Of a stretch of 64,000 nt of DNA, positions 32,618-41,041 are shown piece by piece. The position numbers were made by a program, and so were the translations under genes. The DNA is from CBDATA01 sp965215615 (GTDB taxonomy: Bacteria; Acidobacteriota; Vicinamibacteria; Marinacidobacterales; Marinacidobacteraceae), in the NCBI GenBank assembly GCA_965215615.1, contig OZ244068.1, forward strand, positions 434,001 to 498,000, written 5' to 3'. The notes under the pieces are model-generated. The model saw nothing but the letters and a program-made list of their open reading frames with translations. It had not been told where the DNA came from and ran no database searches. How positions within the stretch are numbered: the first letter of the stretch is position 1; each line of letters starts with the position of its first letter.

Positions 32618-33309
32618 TCGTGGTCGGTTACGAACTCGTCCCCTTGCCGGTTCCGAAACAGCGGTGTCAGCGCTCCGAGCACCGTTTCGGCGATGCGCCC
32701 CGCGCCCTCCGGATTGGGATGGATGCCGTCGCGCTGGTTCCATTCCGGGACTCCGGCGACCCCTTCCAGCAGGTTTCCGAGGAGGGGCACCCCGGTTTTT
32801 CGAGCCACGGATTCGAAGGCGGCAGTGAACTCCCGCTCGTAGTCGTCGCCGAGCTCGGGGGGTGTCGGAACGCCGGCGAGCAGGACCCGGAGGCCGCGGG
32901 AGCGCGCTTCCTCCACCATGCCGAGGAGGTTTTCCTCCATGAGATGGGGCGGGATCGCCCGCAGGCCGTCGTTGCCGCCGAGTGCGATCACGACCGTCGT
33001 GGCACCCGGTTCGCGGTCGAGCACCCAGGGGAGCCGCCGCAGCCCTCCCGAACTCGTCTCGCCGGAAACGCCGGCGTTCACCACCCGGATTTCCCGTCCG
33101 CTTTCTTCAAGCAGGATTTCGAGCCGGGCCGGCCACGCCTCTTCGGGATCGATGCCGTATCCGGCGGTCACGCTGTCTCCGAAAGCGATCAGCGCCGGGA
33201 GCGAACGGTCCGGCTCGCCAGCGGGAACCGGGGCGGGTGCTTCCGGCGGGGGAGCCTCCCCGCAACCGAAGAGACCTCCCGCCAACAGAACGGCGACCAT
33301 CCTCGGCAT
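32614..33309 (-). CDS. tesA: GDSL-family lysophospholipase/acyl-CoA thioesterase I (TesA-like) lipoprotein
   Basis: 231 aa. The signal MPRMVAVLLAGGLFGC has a lipobox with Cys16, so it is probably membrane-anchored, unlike the soluble periplasmic TesA of E. coli. SGNH blocks are visible: FGDSVTAGYGI (Ser), NAGVSGETSSGG, VIALGGNDGL (Asn), and DGIHPNPEG (Asp and His). It hydrolyses fatty esters or thioesters. It is the first gene of the tesA-ybbA-ybbP operon. Confidence 0.9.
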   Translation of the reverse strand: MPRMVAVLLAGGLFGCGEAPPPEAPAPVPAGEPDRSLPALIAFGDSVTAGYGIDPEEAWPARLEILLEESGREIRVVNAGVSGETSSGGLRRLPWVLDREPGATTVVIALGGNDGLRAIPPHLMEENLLGMVEEARSRGLRVLLAGVPTPPELGDDYEREFTAAFESVARKTGVPLLGNLLEGVAGVPEWNQRDGIHPNPEGAGRIAETVLGALTPLFRNRQGDEFVTDHE

Positions 33310-33381
33310 TCCCACCACGCGAACGGCAAGGATAGCGTTCGCCCGCAGCCTCCTACACTCACCCCCGCACCCCCTGTCGTC

Positions 33382-33792
33382 ATGTCTCGCAAGATCGTCT
33401 TCCTCTGCGTCGCCAACTCGGCGCGCAGCCAGCTCGCGGAGGCTCTCGCCCGTCGCCATGCTCCTCCCGGAGTCGAGGTGTTCAGCGCCGGCTCCCAGCC
33501 GTGGCGGGTGCACCCGATGGCGATCCGGGTTCTCCGCGAAATCGGGGTGGATATCTCGGGCGCGAAGTCGAAGGGGCTCCGGGATGCGCCGATCGCCGAT
33601 GCCGACCTCGTCATCACGCTCTGCGCCGAAGAGGTCTGCCCGCTCCTGCCGGTCGGGGTGGAGCGGCTCCACTGGCCGGTCTCCGACCCGGCCGGCGCGG
33701 TCACCCCGGAGGACCAGTTACGGAGGTTTCGGGAAACCCGCGACCACCTGGACGCGCGCCTTTCGCAATTCTTTCGCGAGCGCGATCTGTAA
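33382..33792 (+). CDS. Low-molecular-weight phosphatase/arsenate reductase-like protein
   Basis: 136 aa. The P-loop CVANSARS at residues 9-16 matches C-x5-R-S of thioredoxin-coupled arsenate reductases, which are LMW-PTP relatives. WPVSDPAG carries the general-acid Asp. Only one further Cys pair is visible, in LCAEEVCP, which fits the redox cysteines of ArsC. Either arsenate reduction or phosphatase activity is possible. No ars operon surrounds it. It is divergent from tesA. Confidence 0.83.
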   Translation: MSRKIVFLCVANSARSQLAEALARRHAPPGVEVFSAGSQPWRVHPMAIRVLREIGVDISGAKSKGLRDAPIADADLVITLCAEEVCPLLPVGVERLHWPVSDPAGAVTPEDQLRRFRETRDHLDARLSQFFRERDL

Positions 33793-33797
33793 AAAGA

Positions 33798-33830
33798 TTG
33801 CTATCGGAACAAATTGTGTTCAGATAGCAA
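33798..33830 (+). promoter_or_regulatory. Near-perfect 33-bp palindrome upstream of the DUF4143 ATPase gene
   Basis: The arms TTGCTATCGGAACA and TGTTCAGATAGCAA pair over 14 bp with one mismatch around a five-base AATTG centre. It ends 6 nt before the ATG at 33837 and covers where -35 and -10 elements would sit. It begins 5 nt after the ArsC-like stop, so a terminator role for that gene is the alternative. An autoregulatory operator is my preferred reading. Confidence 0.55.
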
Positions 33831-33836
33831 GGTAAT

Positions 33837-34994
33837 ATGCCGGGAGTGATTCCCCGTCCGGCTCAGATCGGGGCCATCCTCCGCCTGTTGGACGAGAGCC
33901 CCGCCGTCCTCATGCTCGGGGCGAGGCAGGTGGGCAAGACGACGCTCGCGAAGCAGATCGGGAGCGTCCGGGCAGGGGAGGCGCATCGGTTCGATCTCGA
34001 GGACGACCGCGATGTGGCGCGGCTCGTCGATCCCTTTCTGGCGCTCGAGCCGCTTCGCGGACTCGTCATCCTCGACGAGGTGCAGCGGCGGCCCAACCTC
34101 TTTCCCGCGCTGCGGGTGCTCGCCGACCGCGAGGGGGGCCCGGCCCGGTTCCTCCTCCTCGGCAGCGCCTCGCCGGTTTTGCTGCGCCAGAGTTCGGAGA
34201 GCCTCGCGGGCCGGGTCGCCCATCATGAACTCCCCGGTCTGGACCTCACCGAAGTCGGCCCGGCAGCACACCAGCAGCTCTGGCTCCGTGGTGGTTTTCC
34301 CCGCTCGTTCGTCGCGCCGGACGATGCCCGAAGCTACCGCTGGCGAGGGGATTTCGTGCTCACCTTCCTGGCCCGCGATCTGGCTGCGCTCGGCATCGGC
34401 TTCCCGAAGCCCGCGATGGAGCGGTTCTGGGCCATGCTCGCCCACTACCACGGCCAACTGTGGAACGGCTCCGAACTCGGGCGGGCTTTCGGGGTGTCCC
34501 ACACCACGGTGCGCCGCTATCTCGAAGCCCTCGAAGCGGTGTTCATGGTCCGCACGCTGAAGCCCTGGAGTGCCAACCTCGGCAAGCGTCAGGTGAAGAC
34601 CCCCAAGGTCTATATCCGCGATACCGGCCTCCTCCACCGCCTGCTCGAAATCCGGACCTTCCGCGATCTGGAGCGTCACCCCAAGGTCGGGGCTTCGTGG
34701 GAGGGGTTCGTCATCGACTGCATCCTGCGGGCGCTTCGTATTCCGCATGAGTCAGCCTTTTTCTGGCGCACCCGGACCGGTGTCGAAATCGATCTGCTGA
34801 TCCACCAGGGCGGCCGGCTGCGCGGCTTCGAGATCAAGCGCACTTCGGCCCCGCGGCTGACCCGTGCCATGCGGCTCGCGATGGAGGATCTCGAACTCGA
34901 CCGGCTGGATGTGATCCACGCGGGCCGTGACTCGTTTCCCCTCGCCGAGGGAGTCCGGGCGGTCGCGATCGGCCGGCTGCTCGAAGAGCTCTAG
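33837..34994 (+). CDS. AAA ATPase with DUF4143 domain, copy 1
   Basis: 385 aa. Walker A is GARQVGKTTLA, Walker B is GLVILDEVQRRPN, and sensor-like LLLGSASP follows. A winged-helix-like segment (FGVSHTTVRRYLEALEAVFM) leads into the DUF4143 nuclease-like domain with ASWEGFVI, FFWRTRTGVEIDLLI and FEIKRT (D...E-x-K). The family is widespread, often multicopy, and of unproven function. The second member at 51785 shares the same architecture, and a fragment of a third lies at 38492. The AT-rich palindrome before it suggests tight control. Its stop shares a CTAG with the convergent PxpBC stop. Confidence 0.9.
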   Translation: MPGVIPRPAQIGAILRLLDESPAVLMLGARQVGKTTLAKQIGSVRAGEAHRFDLEDDRDVARLVDPFLALEPLRGLVILDEVQRRPNLFPALRVLADREGGPARFLLLGSASPVLLRQSSESLAGRVAHHELPGLDLTEVGPAAHQQLWLRGGFPRSFVAPDDARSYRWRGDFVLTFLARDLAALGIGFPKPAMERFWAMLAHYHGQLWNGSELGRAFGVSHTTVRRYLEALEAVFMVRTLKPWSANLGKRQVKTPKVYIRDTGLLHRLLEIRTFRDLERHPKVGASWEGFVIDCILRALRIPHESAFFWRTRTGVEIDLLIHQGGRLRGFEIKRTSAPRLTRAMRLAMEDLELDRLDVIHAGRDSFPLAEGVRAVAIGRLLEEL

Positions 34995-36613
34995 CTTTCG
35001 CCGAGCGCGATCTCGCGGGCTTCCGGGAGCGAGACGATCTCGAAGCCGACGGTGGTCCCCGGGAGCGCCTGGGCGAGTCGTCCGAGGTCGGGGCCCACCA
35101 CCACCCCGATCCGGGGATACCCGCCGGTGGTTCCCTGATCCGCGCCCATCACGATCGGGTGGCCGCCGGGCGGAACCTGCACGGCGCCGGGCGGGTTGGC
35201 ATCGGAGACGATCTCCCCCATGCCGGGGCGGTGGTCGAGCTTCGGGCCGTCGAGCCGGACCCCCATCCGGTTCGAGTCGTTCGAGACGGTGAAGGAGAGC
35301 TCCGGCAGTTCCTTCAGGCAATGGTCGGTGAAGTGGTCCTCCTGTGGGCCGAGGCTGACCCGCAGCCGGATCGCTCGGGAAGCGGCGCGCCGGGCTCCGG
35401 GCTCGAAGCGACTCTCGCGGGCGCTTCGGGAAGCCGGGCCCAGACGCAGCCGGTCGCCGGCCCGGAGCGGTCGTCCCCCGAAGCCGCCGAACCCGGCGGT
35501 GAGGTAGGTGGAGCGGGAGCCGAGCACTTCCGGAACCGCGATCCCGCCGGCGAAGGCAATCGAGGCGCGCATTCCGCCGGGCGGTCCACCGAAGCGGAGA
35601 ACACTCCCCTCGGGGGCGAAAAAGGACATCCCCACCGGGACCGGCCACCGCGTGCCGCCCGGGAATTCCAGGATCGCCCGGTGGTCCGAACCGCCGAGGG
35701 CAGCGAGCGTCTGGCGGAGGAAGCGGAGCGTCGGCCCCATCAGCGCGCACTCCAGACCGGCGGCCCCGTCCGGGTTGCCCACCGCCCGGTTCGCGAACCG
35801 GAGCGAAGCCGGGTCAGCGGCCCCCGACCAGGGGGTTCCGTAGCGCTGGTAGCCGGGCCGGCCGAGATCCTGAACGGTGGTGAGAAGGCCGGGGCGGATC
35901 ACTTCGATGGCCGGAGGGCCTTCGGGCGGCGGGGCGGGCGCGGCTTTCGTCGCAATGGGTTCGGGGAATTCCTCCACCGGGACGAAGCGAACCTGGTCGC
36001 CCGGCAGGCAACCAGCGGGCGGGCTTTTTCCGGGGTCGAAGAGGAGCCCCGGGTCGGTCCGGCCGAGAAGGCTCCAGCCGCCCGGCGAGACCCACGGATA
36101 GATGCCGGTCTGGGCCCGCGCCAGCGCGACCGATCCGGCGGGAATCCGCACCCGGGGAGACGGCCGGCGCGGGATATCGAGGCGGGGGTCGGTCATGCCC
36201 AGATACGGGAACCCCGGCGTGAACCCGATGATGTAGCAGCGGTACTCGCGCCCCGCGTGGATGCGGACGAGTTCCTCCTCCGAAACGCCGACCCGACGCG
36301 CCACCTCCGGAAGATCCTCGCCGTCATAGACGCAGGGGATCCGGATCCGTCGCGGCTCGGATTCCGGTTCCTGTCCCGAACGCTCGGCGAGGCGGAGCGC
36401 TTCGGTGCGGATCGCGTCCGGGTCGGCCTCCGGGTCGTGGACGATCAGCACCGAGCGGTAGGAGGGAATCGCCTCCCGGTACCCCGCGAACTGCTCCCGG
36501 TCGAGCAGCGCGGCGAGCCCGGTGGCCCGTGCGTTCAGCTCCCGCGAAATCCGGTTGCCGAACTCGACGACGAAGGCCGATTCGCCGGCGTTCCGCAGAC
36601 GGGGGCGGCTCAC
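34991..36613 (-). CDS. pxpBC: 5-oxoprolinase subunits PxpB and PxpC fused
   Basis: 540 aa. Residues 1-220 are the PxpB (KipI) domain, with YIIGFTPGFPYLG and VSPGGWSLLGRT. Residues 230-540 are the PxpC (KipA) domain, with GLLTTVQDLGRPG, NRMGVRLDG and MGADQGTTGGYP. With PxpA it forms the ATP-dependent enzyme that opens 5-oxoproline to glutamate. The two subunits are separate in many bacteria; the fusion is known in some. It lies 8 bp downstream of pxpA. Confidence 0.93.
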   Translation of the reverse strand: MSRPRLRNAGESAFVVEFGNRISRELNARATGLAALLDREQFAGYREAIPSYRSVLIVHDPEADPDAIRTEALRLAERSGQEPESEPRRIRIPCVYDGEDLPEVARRVGVSEEELVRIHAGREYRCYIIGFTPGFPYLGMTDPRLDIPRRPSPRVRIPAGSVALARAQTGIYPWVSPGGWSLLGRTDPGLLFDPGKSPPAGCLPGDQVRFVPVEEFPEPIATKAAPAPPPEGPPAIEVIRPGLLTTVQDLGRPGYQRYGTPWSGAADPASLRFANRAVGNPDGAAGLECALMGPTLRFLRQTLAALGGSDHRAILEFPGGTRWPVPVGMSFFAPEGSVLRFGGPPGGMRASIAFAGGIAVPEVLGSRSTYLTAGFGGFGGRPLRAGDRLRLGPASRSARESRFEPGARRAASRAIRLRVSLGPQEDHFTDHCLKELPELSFTVSNDSNRMGVRLDGPKLDHRPGMGEIVSDANPPGAVQVPPGGHPIVMGADQGTTGGYPRIGVVVGPDLGRLAQALPGTTVGFEIVSLPEAREIALGES

Positions 36614-36621
36614 CTGCCGGG

Positions 36622-37377
36622 TCAGCCGAGCGGGCGCACCGCTACCCCGGCCGCTTCGAGACGGTGGCGAACGGCGCGGGCGTTTTCGAGCGCGGCAGGA
36701 TTGTCGCCATGGAGGCAGAGGGTCTCGGCGGCCACCGGGACTTCGCTCCCGTCGTGAGCGATCACCTTTCCGCGGGCGATGGCGACGGCCTGCTCAGCCG
36801 CCTTCTCCGGATCGTGGATGACCGAGCCGGCGATGCGCCGCGACTGGAGGGTTCCGTCGGGGTTATAGACGCGGTCGGCGAAGGCTTCTCCGGCGAAACG
36901 GAGCCCCTCCGCCTCCGCCGCTTCGCGCATCGGAGTCGCAGTCGCGAGCCCCACGAAGACGAGGTTCCGGTCGGCCCGCGCCACCGCCCGGGCGAGCGCC
37001 CGGGCGAGCGTCGGGTCTCCCACCGCCTGGTTGTAGAGCGCTCCATGCGGCTTCACGTGGACCAGCCTCGTGTTCCGGGAACGCGCGAACGCGGCGAGCG
37101 CCCCCACCTGATAAAGGACATCGGCCTCCACTTCGTCCGGCGGTGCCTGGATCGGCCGCCGGCCGAAACCCCGCAGGTCGTGGTGGCCCGGGTGGGCTCC
37201 GATGGCCACCCCCCGTTCGAGGGCGAGCCCGACGGTGCGGTCCATGATGAGCGGGTCGCCGGCGTGGAACCCGCAAGCGACGTTCGCCGAAGTCACGATT
37301 TCGAGGATTTCCTCGTCGCAACCGAGTTCGTAGTTGCCGAAGCTCTCGCCCATGTCGCAGTTCAGGTCCATTCGCAT
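36622..37377 (-). CDS. pxpA: 5-oxoprolinase subunit PxpA (LamB/YcsF family)
   Basis: 251 aa, full length. Starts MRMDLNCDMGESFGNYELG, and contains SANVACGFHAGDP, GAHPGHHDLRGFGRR and VKPHGALYNQ, all strict LamB/YcsF motifs. It is the first gene of the pxpA-pxpBC operon, which recycles 5-oxoproline formed by spontaneous glutamine cyclisation. Confidence 0.95.
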   Translation of the reverse strand: MRMDLNCDMGESFGNYELGCDEEILEIVTSANVACGFHAGDPLIMDRTVGLALERGVAIGAHPGHHDLRGFGRRPIQAPPDEVEADVLYQVGALAAFARSRNTRLVHVKPHGALYNQAVGDPTLARALARAVARADRNLVFVGLATATPMREAAEAEGLRFAGEAFADRVYNPDGTLQSRRIAGSVIHDPEKAAEQAVAIARGKVIAHDGSEVPVAAETLCLHGDNPAALENARAVRHRLEAAGVAVRPLG

Positions 37378-37384
37378 GGCGACG

Positions 37385-37390
37385 ATTGTA
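37385..37390 (-). promoter_or_regulatory. -10 element TACAAT of pxpA
   Basis: On the minus strand TACAAT lies 7 nt before the ATG at 37377. Confidence 0.5.
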
Positions 37391-37404
37391 TGAAGATGCG
37401 GCTG

Positions 37405-37492
37405 TCAGCAGCCCTGTAAGGAAACTCACGCGGCATTCGCCGGGCGCTTCACCCGTCTCGGCGCTCACCCGAGTTCCACCACAGGCTGCTAG
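37405..37492. mobile_element. Internally deleted MITE-like element (about 88 bp)
   Basis: It keeps the left end (CAGCAGCC...GGAAACTCACGCGGCATTCG) and the right end (CACCCGTCTCGGCGCTCACC...CACAGGCTGCTAG) of the element at 29087-29271 but lacks the middle hundred bases. Its right edge runs into the TAGAAT promoter of the bTHX gene. Confidence 0.55.
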
Positions 37493-37495
37493 AAT
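37490..37495 (+). promoter_or_regulatory. -10 element TAGAAT of the bTHX gene, overlapping the repeat end
   Basis: The TAG comes from the last bases of the MITE-like element. The ATG follows after 10 nt. The same CTAGAAT occurs in front of phhA and the lectin gene. Confidence 0.5.
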
Positions 37496-37505
37496 CCCCG
37501 CCCTC

Positions 37506-37592
37506 ATGGGAAAAGGCGACCGGCGGACCAAGCGCGGCAAGATCTTCCAGGGCACGAACGGGAAGAGCCGCCCCAGACGCCGCAAGAAGTAA
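37506..37592 (+). CDS. 30S ribosomal protein bTHX
   Basis: 28 aa: MGKGDRRTKRGKIFQG and then a basic tail ending RPRRRKK. The length, basic character and the MGKGD(R/K)(R/K)T(K/R)RGKI(W/F) start match Thx of Thermus and relatives, a small protein bound in the head of the 30S subunit. A longer frame upstream exists, but its extra residues come from the repeat. It is probably co-transcribed with the methyltransferase. Confidence 0.88.
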   Translation: MGKGDRRTKRGKIFQGTNGKSRPRRRKK

Positions 37593-37599
37593 CGACCGC

Positions 37600-37616
37600 A
37601 CCGGACTTCGTCCGGT
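37600..37616 (+). promoter_or_regulatory. Perfect 7-bp hairpin between bTHX and the methyltransferase
   Basis: ACCGGAC-TTC-GTCCGGT. It lies inside the stretch that also reads as in-frame N-terminal codons of the methyltransferase, so it could be a transcription attenuator or coincidental coding sequence. There is no T-tract. Confidence 0.35.
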
Positions 37617-37636
37617 ATCTGCGGGCCAAGCGTTCG

Positions 37637-38365
37637 GTGGACGAGCGTGCGCTCCATGTCGGAGTGGAGGAAGCGGTTCGGGCCGCGTTACCGGCGCGGC
37701 GGCCGCTGCGGGTGCTGGAAGTCGGCGGCGGCGCAGGCGGCGGATTGGCTCGGTGGATGCAGCTTCTCGCCGGCGTGGAAGGTTTCGATTTCACCGTCAG
37801 CGATCGCGATCCGGCCCTCCTCGCTGCCTGCCGGGAAGAAGCCGGGGAACGGTTCCTCTTTCGCGAAGCCACCGTCCCGGAGGATTTCGAGGGAGAGCAG
37901 TTCGATCTGCTCCTCGCCCGGTCTTTCTGGGATCTGCTGCCGCCCGGCGAGGCGCTCCCGTTTGCCCGGCGGGTTCTCGCGCCCGGCGGGGTGTTCTACG
38001 GCGCGCTCACCTTCTCCGGGGAGACCCGCTTCGATCCTCCGCACGAAGACGACGAACCGGTCCTCGCCGCATACCACGCGACGATGCCCGACTCCCGCGC
38101 CGGGGAGCGGTTGATCGAAGCGGTCCGGAAGCCGGATTCCGGGTTCGCCGAAATCGCCTCGGGCCGCTCCGACTGGCGGGTGCTTCCGACGGCAGACGGC
38201 TATCCGGACGACGAGGCTTTCTTCCTCGAAACGATCCTCGGGTTCCTCGAGAAGGAAGTCGGGAGCCCGGCGGACGAATGGCTCCGCGCCCGCCGCCGCG
38301 AGCTCCTCGAAGGCAACCTCGCGTTCACCGCCCGCCAGCACGATCTGGCCGCTCGCCGGGATTAG
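37637..38365 (+). CDS. Class I SAM-dependent methyltransferase
   Basis: 242 aa from a GTG. The Rossmann motif LRVLEVGGGAGGGLARW at about 24-40 is motif I, DFTVSDRDPALL gives the ribose-binding acidic residue region, and FDLLLARSFWDLLPPGEAL is the motif IV region. Substrate unknown. In-frame codons upstream (PDFVRYLRAKRS, from about 37601) look like real N-terminal sequence but contain no ATG, GTG or TTG, so the true start may be a CTG at 37619. The stop TAG is the first three bases of the truncated MITE-like element. Confidence 0.8.
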   Translation: MDERALHVGVEEAVRAALPARRPLRVLEVGGGAGGGLARWMQLLAGVEGFDFTVSDRDPALLAACREEAGERFLFREATVPEDFEGEQFDLLLARSFWDLLPPGEALPFARRVLAPGGVFYGALTFSGETRFDPPHEDDEPVLAAYHATMPDSRAGERLIEAVRKPDSGFAEIASGRSDWRVLPTADGYPDDEAFFLETILGFLEKEVGSPADEWLRARRRELLEGNLAFTARQHDLAARRD

Positions 38366-38491
38366 CAGGCTGTGGACAAACTAGCGCGGCATTCGCCGGG
38401 CGATGCATCCCGTCTGAACGCTCGCCTGGCGGCTCGCTCTTCGCCCGGTTTCGCTCGAAATAGCGCTGCTATTACTCGCTCACGCGCCTTG
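38363..38491. mobile_element. MITE-like element, right side missing (129 bp)
   Basis: It follows the 29087-29271 element closely from TAGCAGGCTGTGGACAAACT through the AATAGC-GCT-GCTATT hairpin to CACGCGCCTTG, then stops abruptly. The sequence beyond is a DUF4143 gene fragment. The right inverted repeat is absent. Confidence 0.6.
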
Positions 38492-38751
38492 ACCGCGTTC
38501 GACGGCCGCATCGTCCCGATCGAGGTCAAGGCCGGGGCCAGCGGCGGTCTGAAATCGCTCCACCAGTTCGTCGCCGAGAAGAAGGCTCCGCTCGCGGTCC
38601 GCTTCGATGCCTCGCCGCCCTCGGTCCAGACGGTCACGACCCGCGTCCGGAGAGGAACGGCACCGCCGAGGAGGTCAGCTACCGGCTGCTCTCGCTGCCG
38701 CTCTATCTGGTGGAACGGCTCCCGGACCTGCTCCGCACGGCCCCAGGGTAA
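38492..38751 (+). pseudogene. 3' fragment of a DUF4143 AAA-ATPase gene
   Basis: The first frame reads GRIVPIEVKAGASGGLKSLH and continues to PPSVQTV, which is the nuclease-like end of DUF4143 proteins (E-x-K in PIEVKAG). At about 38640-38660 the reading frame shifts to EEVSYRLLSLPLYLVERLPDLL and a TAA at 38749, the normal family ending. The Walker motifs and the winged-helix part are gone. It is joined at its 5' side to the broken MITE-like element. The following 121 bp up to the prolyl oligopeptidase stop hold nothing I recognise. Confidence 0.75.
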
Positions 38752-38872
38752 GCTGGTCTTTGGGGAGATACCGCATCTCCGGATTCAGTCTTGTCGGGTT
38801 TCGGCTGGTTTTTTTTTCATGGCGCAAAGCTAGCGACGTGGGGTGACTGATCGTGTCACCGGTACGCTGGTT

Positions 38873-40996
38873 TTACGGTTCGCCGTACCCGAGCCCCACC
38901 TGCATCATCAGGAACGCGGTCTCCATGGCGCGATCCGCGACCCGGCTGCGTCCGCCGGCGTGCCCGGCTCTCGGTCGGTAGTGGAGGATCACCGGAAGTC
39001 CCGAAGAGGTCGCCGCCTGGACCCGCGCCGCCATCTTGCGGGCCTGGAGCGGCGGCACCCGGGTGTCGAGGTCGCCCTGGGTGAACATCACCGCCGGATA
39101 GTCGGTTCCGTCCGCGACCGCCTGGTAAGGCGAGTACTCCCGCAGGAACTCGAACTGCTCGGGGATCGCGGCGTTCCCGTATTCGAGCAGCGCCGGCATG
39201 TTGTTCGTCGCGGTGAAGGTGTGGAAGCGGACCATGTCGAGGTCCGGAAACCCGCAGAAAACGGCACGGAAGAGCTCCGGGCGCTGGGTGAAGGCGCTCG
39301 CGGCCAGCAGGCCGCCGTTGCTGACTCCGGTGATCGCGAGCCGATCGGGGTTCGTGTAGCCGTTTTCGATCAGCCATTCCGCCGACGCGAGGAAGTCGTC
39401 GAAAACGTTCTGCTTGTTTTCGAGCATCCCGTCGCGGTGCCACTCCTCGCCGAACTCGCCGCCACCCCGCAGCGTCGCCACCGCGAAGACGCCACCGGCC
39501 TCGACCCACACCGCTGCCTGGGCGCGGAAAGACGGTGCCAGGCTCGCGTTGAACCCGCCGTAGCCGTGGAGCAGGGTCGGCAGGTCGCCGTCGAGCTCCG
39601 CATTCTCCGGCCGCATGATGTACATCGGGGCGCGGGTTCCGTCTTTCGACTCGTACCAGACCTGCTCCACCAGGATGCCGCCGCCGTCGTACTCCGGCCG
39701 GGATGGCTCGATGCGCTCGCGCTCGAAGGTATCGAGGTCCAGCCGGTAGCGGGTCTCGGGAACGGTGAAGCCCGCGAGGGTGAGCACGGCGTGCTCGTCA
39801 GAAAGCCGGCTGAGGTTCGCGGTGTGGTGTTCCGGCAGCGGGACTTCGCCCACCGGTTCGAGCGGCCCGTCGCCCTCCGCTTCGAAGAGGAGGATGCGCG
39901 AACTCACATCCGCGAGCAGGTTCACGTAGGTCCGCTCGCCGATGGTGGTGAAGCCGCGCAGCAGATGTTCCTGTTCCGGAATCCACTCCCGCCAGCGCGA
40001 GCGGTCCGACCAGTCCGCGGGCGAGACACCCGCGACCGGAATCTCCAGAACCCGGTAGCGCGGCGCATCCAGGTTGGTGGTGACGAGAAGCCGGCCTTCC
40101 TCGTAGCGCGCCGAAGCGTGCGCTCGCTCGTCTTGGAGAACCGGGTGGACCTCCCCGCTGGCGCGGTCCATCACGAAGATCTCGTTCCGCGCCCATCCAT
40201 ACTGGACACCGAGCAGCAACAGCCGCCCGTCCGCGATCTCTTCGATCCGCAGGAAGGTTTCGGGGCCGTACCCCTCGCCGAAGATCTCCGTGTCCTCGCT
40301 CATGGGTGTCCCGATCCGGTGGTGGCGGGCGCGCGGGCCTTCCTCCCGCGAGCGGTGGACGTAGAAGAACCCCTCGCCGGTCCGGTCGAAGGCGATGGTT
40401 CCGTAGAGCGCTTCCGGCAGCCGGTCGGGCCGGTGTTCGAGAGTTTCGAGGTCGAAGAGCCGGACGCTGATTTCGTCGAGTCCACCGTCCCGAATGCGAT
40501 AGAGCAGGAGCGAGCCACCCCGCGAGATGTCCACGATGTCGAGGCTCGCCCATTCGTCGAACCCGAGCTCCCGGGCATCGAGAAGCAGCTCGTATGTGCC
40601 GTCCGGGTCCGGTCGTTCGCCGGTCGGCTCTCCTTCGGGCTTCGGCCGCCGGTAGATGCGGGCCTGCCGCTCGCCCGCCCGCCGCAGCGTGAAGATCTCG
40701 TGTTCGCCGGCTCCGCGGGGGGAAGAGACCGCCGCGACATCCATGAGCTCGCGGAAGCGGCCCGCCAGCCGGTTTTCGAGTGTCGCATCCGAGACGACCC
40801 GGCGGGCGTGGGCGTTCTGGACTTCGATCCAGGCGCGGGTCTCCGGGCTTTCCTGATCTTCGAGCCACCGGTAGGGATCCGGGATGTCCACGCCGTGGAT
40901 CCGGTCGGTGACGACCTCGATCCGGGTGGGTGGTGGGTCTGGCCAGTTCTCGCCGCACCCGGCAATCAACAGGCAGCAAAGGATGATCGGTCGCAT
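38873..40996 (-). CDS. Prolyl oligopeptidase family serine peptidase (S9A), lipoprotein
   Basis: 707 aa. The signal MRPIILCCLLIAGC has a lipobox with Cys14. The N-terminal beta-propeller begins with DPYRWLEDQESPETRAW, a strict S9A block. The catalytic domain has GYGGFN, GVSNGGLLA (Ser559), FTQGDLDTRVPP (Asp) and RAGHAGG (His). It cleaves after proline in peptides and, being lipid-anchored, would act in the envelope. The longer open frame upstream is antisense to the thioesterase gene and was rejected. Confidence 0.93.
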   Translation of the reverse strand: MRPIILCCLLIAGCGENWPDPPPTRIEVVTDRIHGVDIPDPYRWLEDQESPETRAWIEVQNAHARRVVSDATLENRLAGRFRELMDVAAVSSPRGAGEHEIFTLRRAGERQARIYRRPKPEGEPTGERPDPDGTYELLLDARELGFDEWASLDIVDISRGGSLLLYRIRDGGLDEISVRLFDLETLEHRPDRLPEALYGTIAFDRTGEGFFYVHRSREEGPRARHHRIGTPMSEDTEIFGEGYGPETFLRIEEIADGRLLLLGVQYGWARNEIFVMDRASGEVHPVLQDERAHASARYEEGRLLVTTNLDAPRYRVLEIPVAGVSPADWSDRSRWREWIPEQEHLLRGFTTIGERTYVNLLADVSSRILLFEAEGDGPLEPVGEVPLPEHHTANLSRLSDEHAVLTLAGFTVPETRYRLDLDTFERERIEPSRPEYDGGGILVEQVWYESKDGTRAPMYIMRPENAELDGDLPTLLHGYGGFNASLAPSFRAQAAVWVEAGGVFAVATLRGGGEFGEEWHRDGMLENKQNVFDDFLASAEWLIENGYTNPDRLAITGVSNGGLLAASAFTQRPELFRAVFCGFPDLDMVRFHTFTATNNMPALLEYGNAAIPEQFEFLREYSPYQAVADGTDYPAVMFTQGDLDTRVPPLQARKMAARVQAATSSGLPVILHYRPRAGHAGGRSRVADRAMETAFLMMQVGLGYGEP

Positions 40997-41026
40997 GTGG
41001 CAGCCCCCGGCCGAAAGCCTACTGGT

Positions 41027-41032
41027 TAATCT
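41027..41032 (+). promoter_or_regulatory. -10 element TAATCT of the 4HBT-like thioesterase
   Basis: TAATCT lies 9 nt before the ATG at 41042 in the 45-bp gap between divergent genes. Confidence 0.45.
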
Positions 41033-41041
41033 TCCGGGTTG

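Noticed and set aside
38843..41029. 728-codon plus-strand frame opposite the prolyl oligopeptidase
   Set aside because: The minus strand encodes a full S9A peptidase with signal peptide and catalytic triad; the plus reading has no domain.
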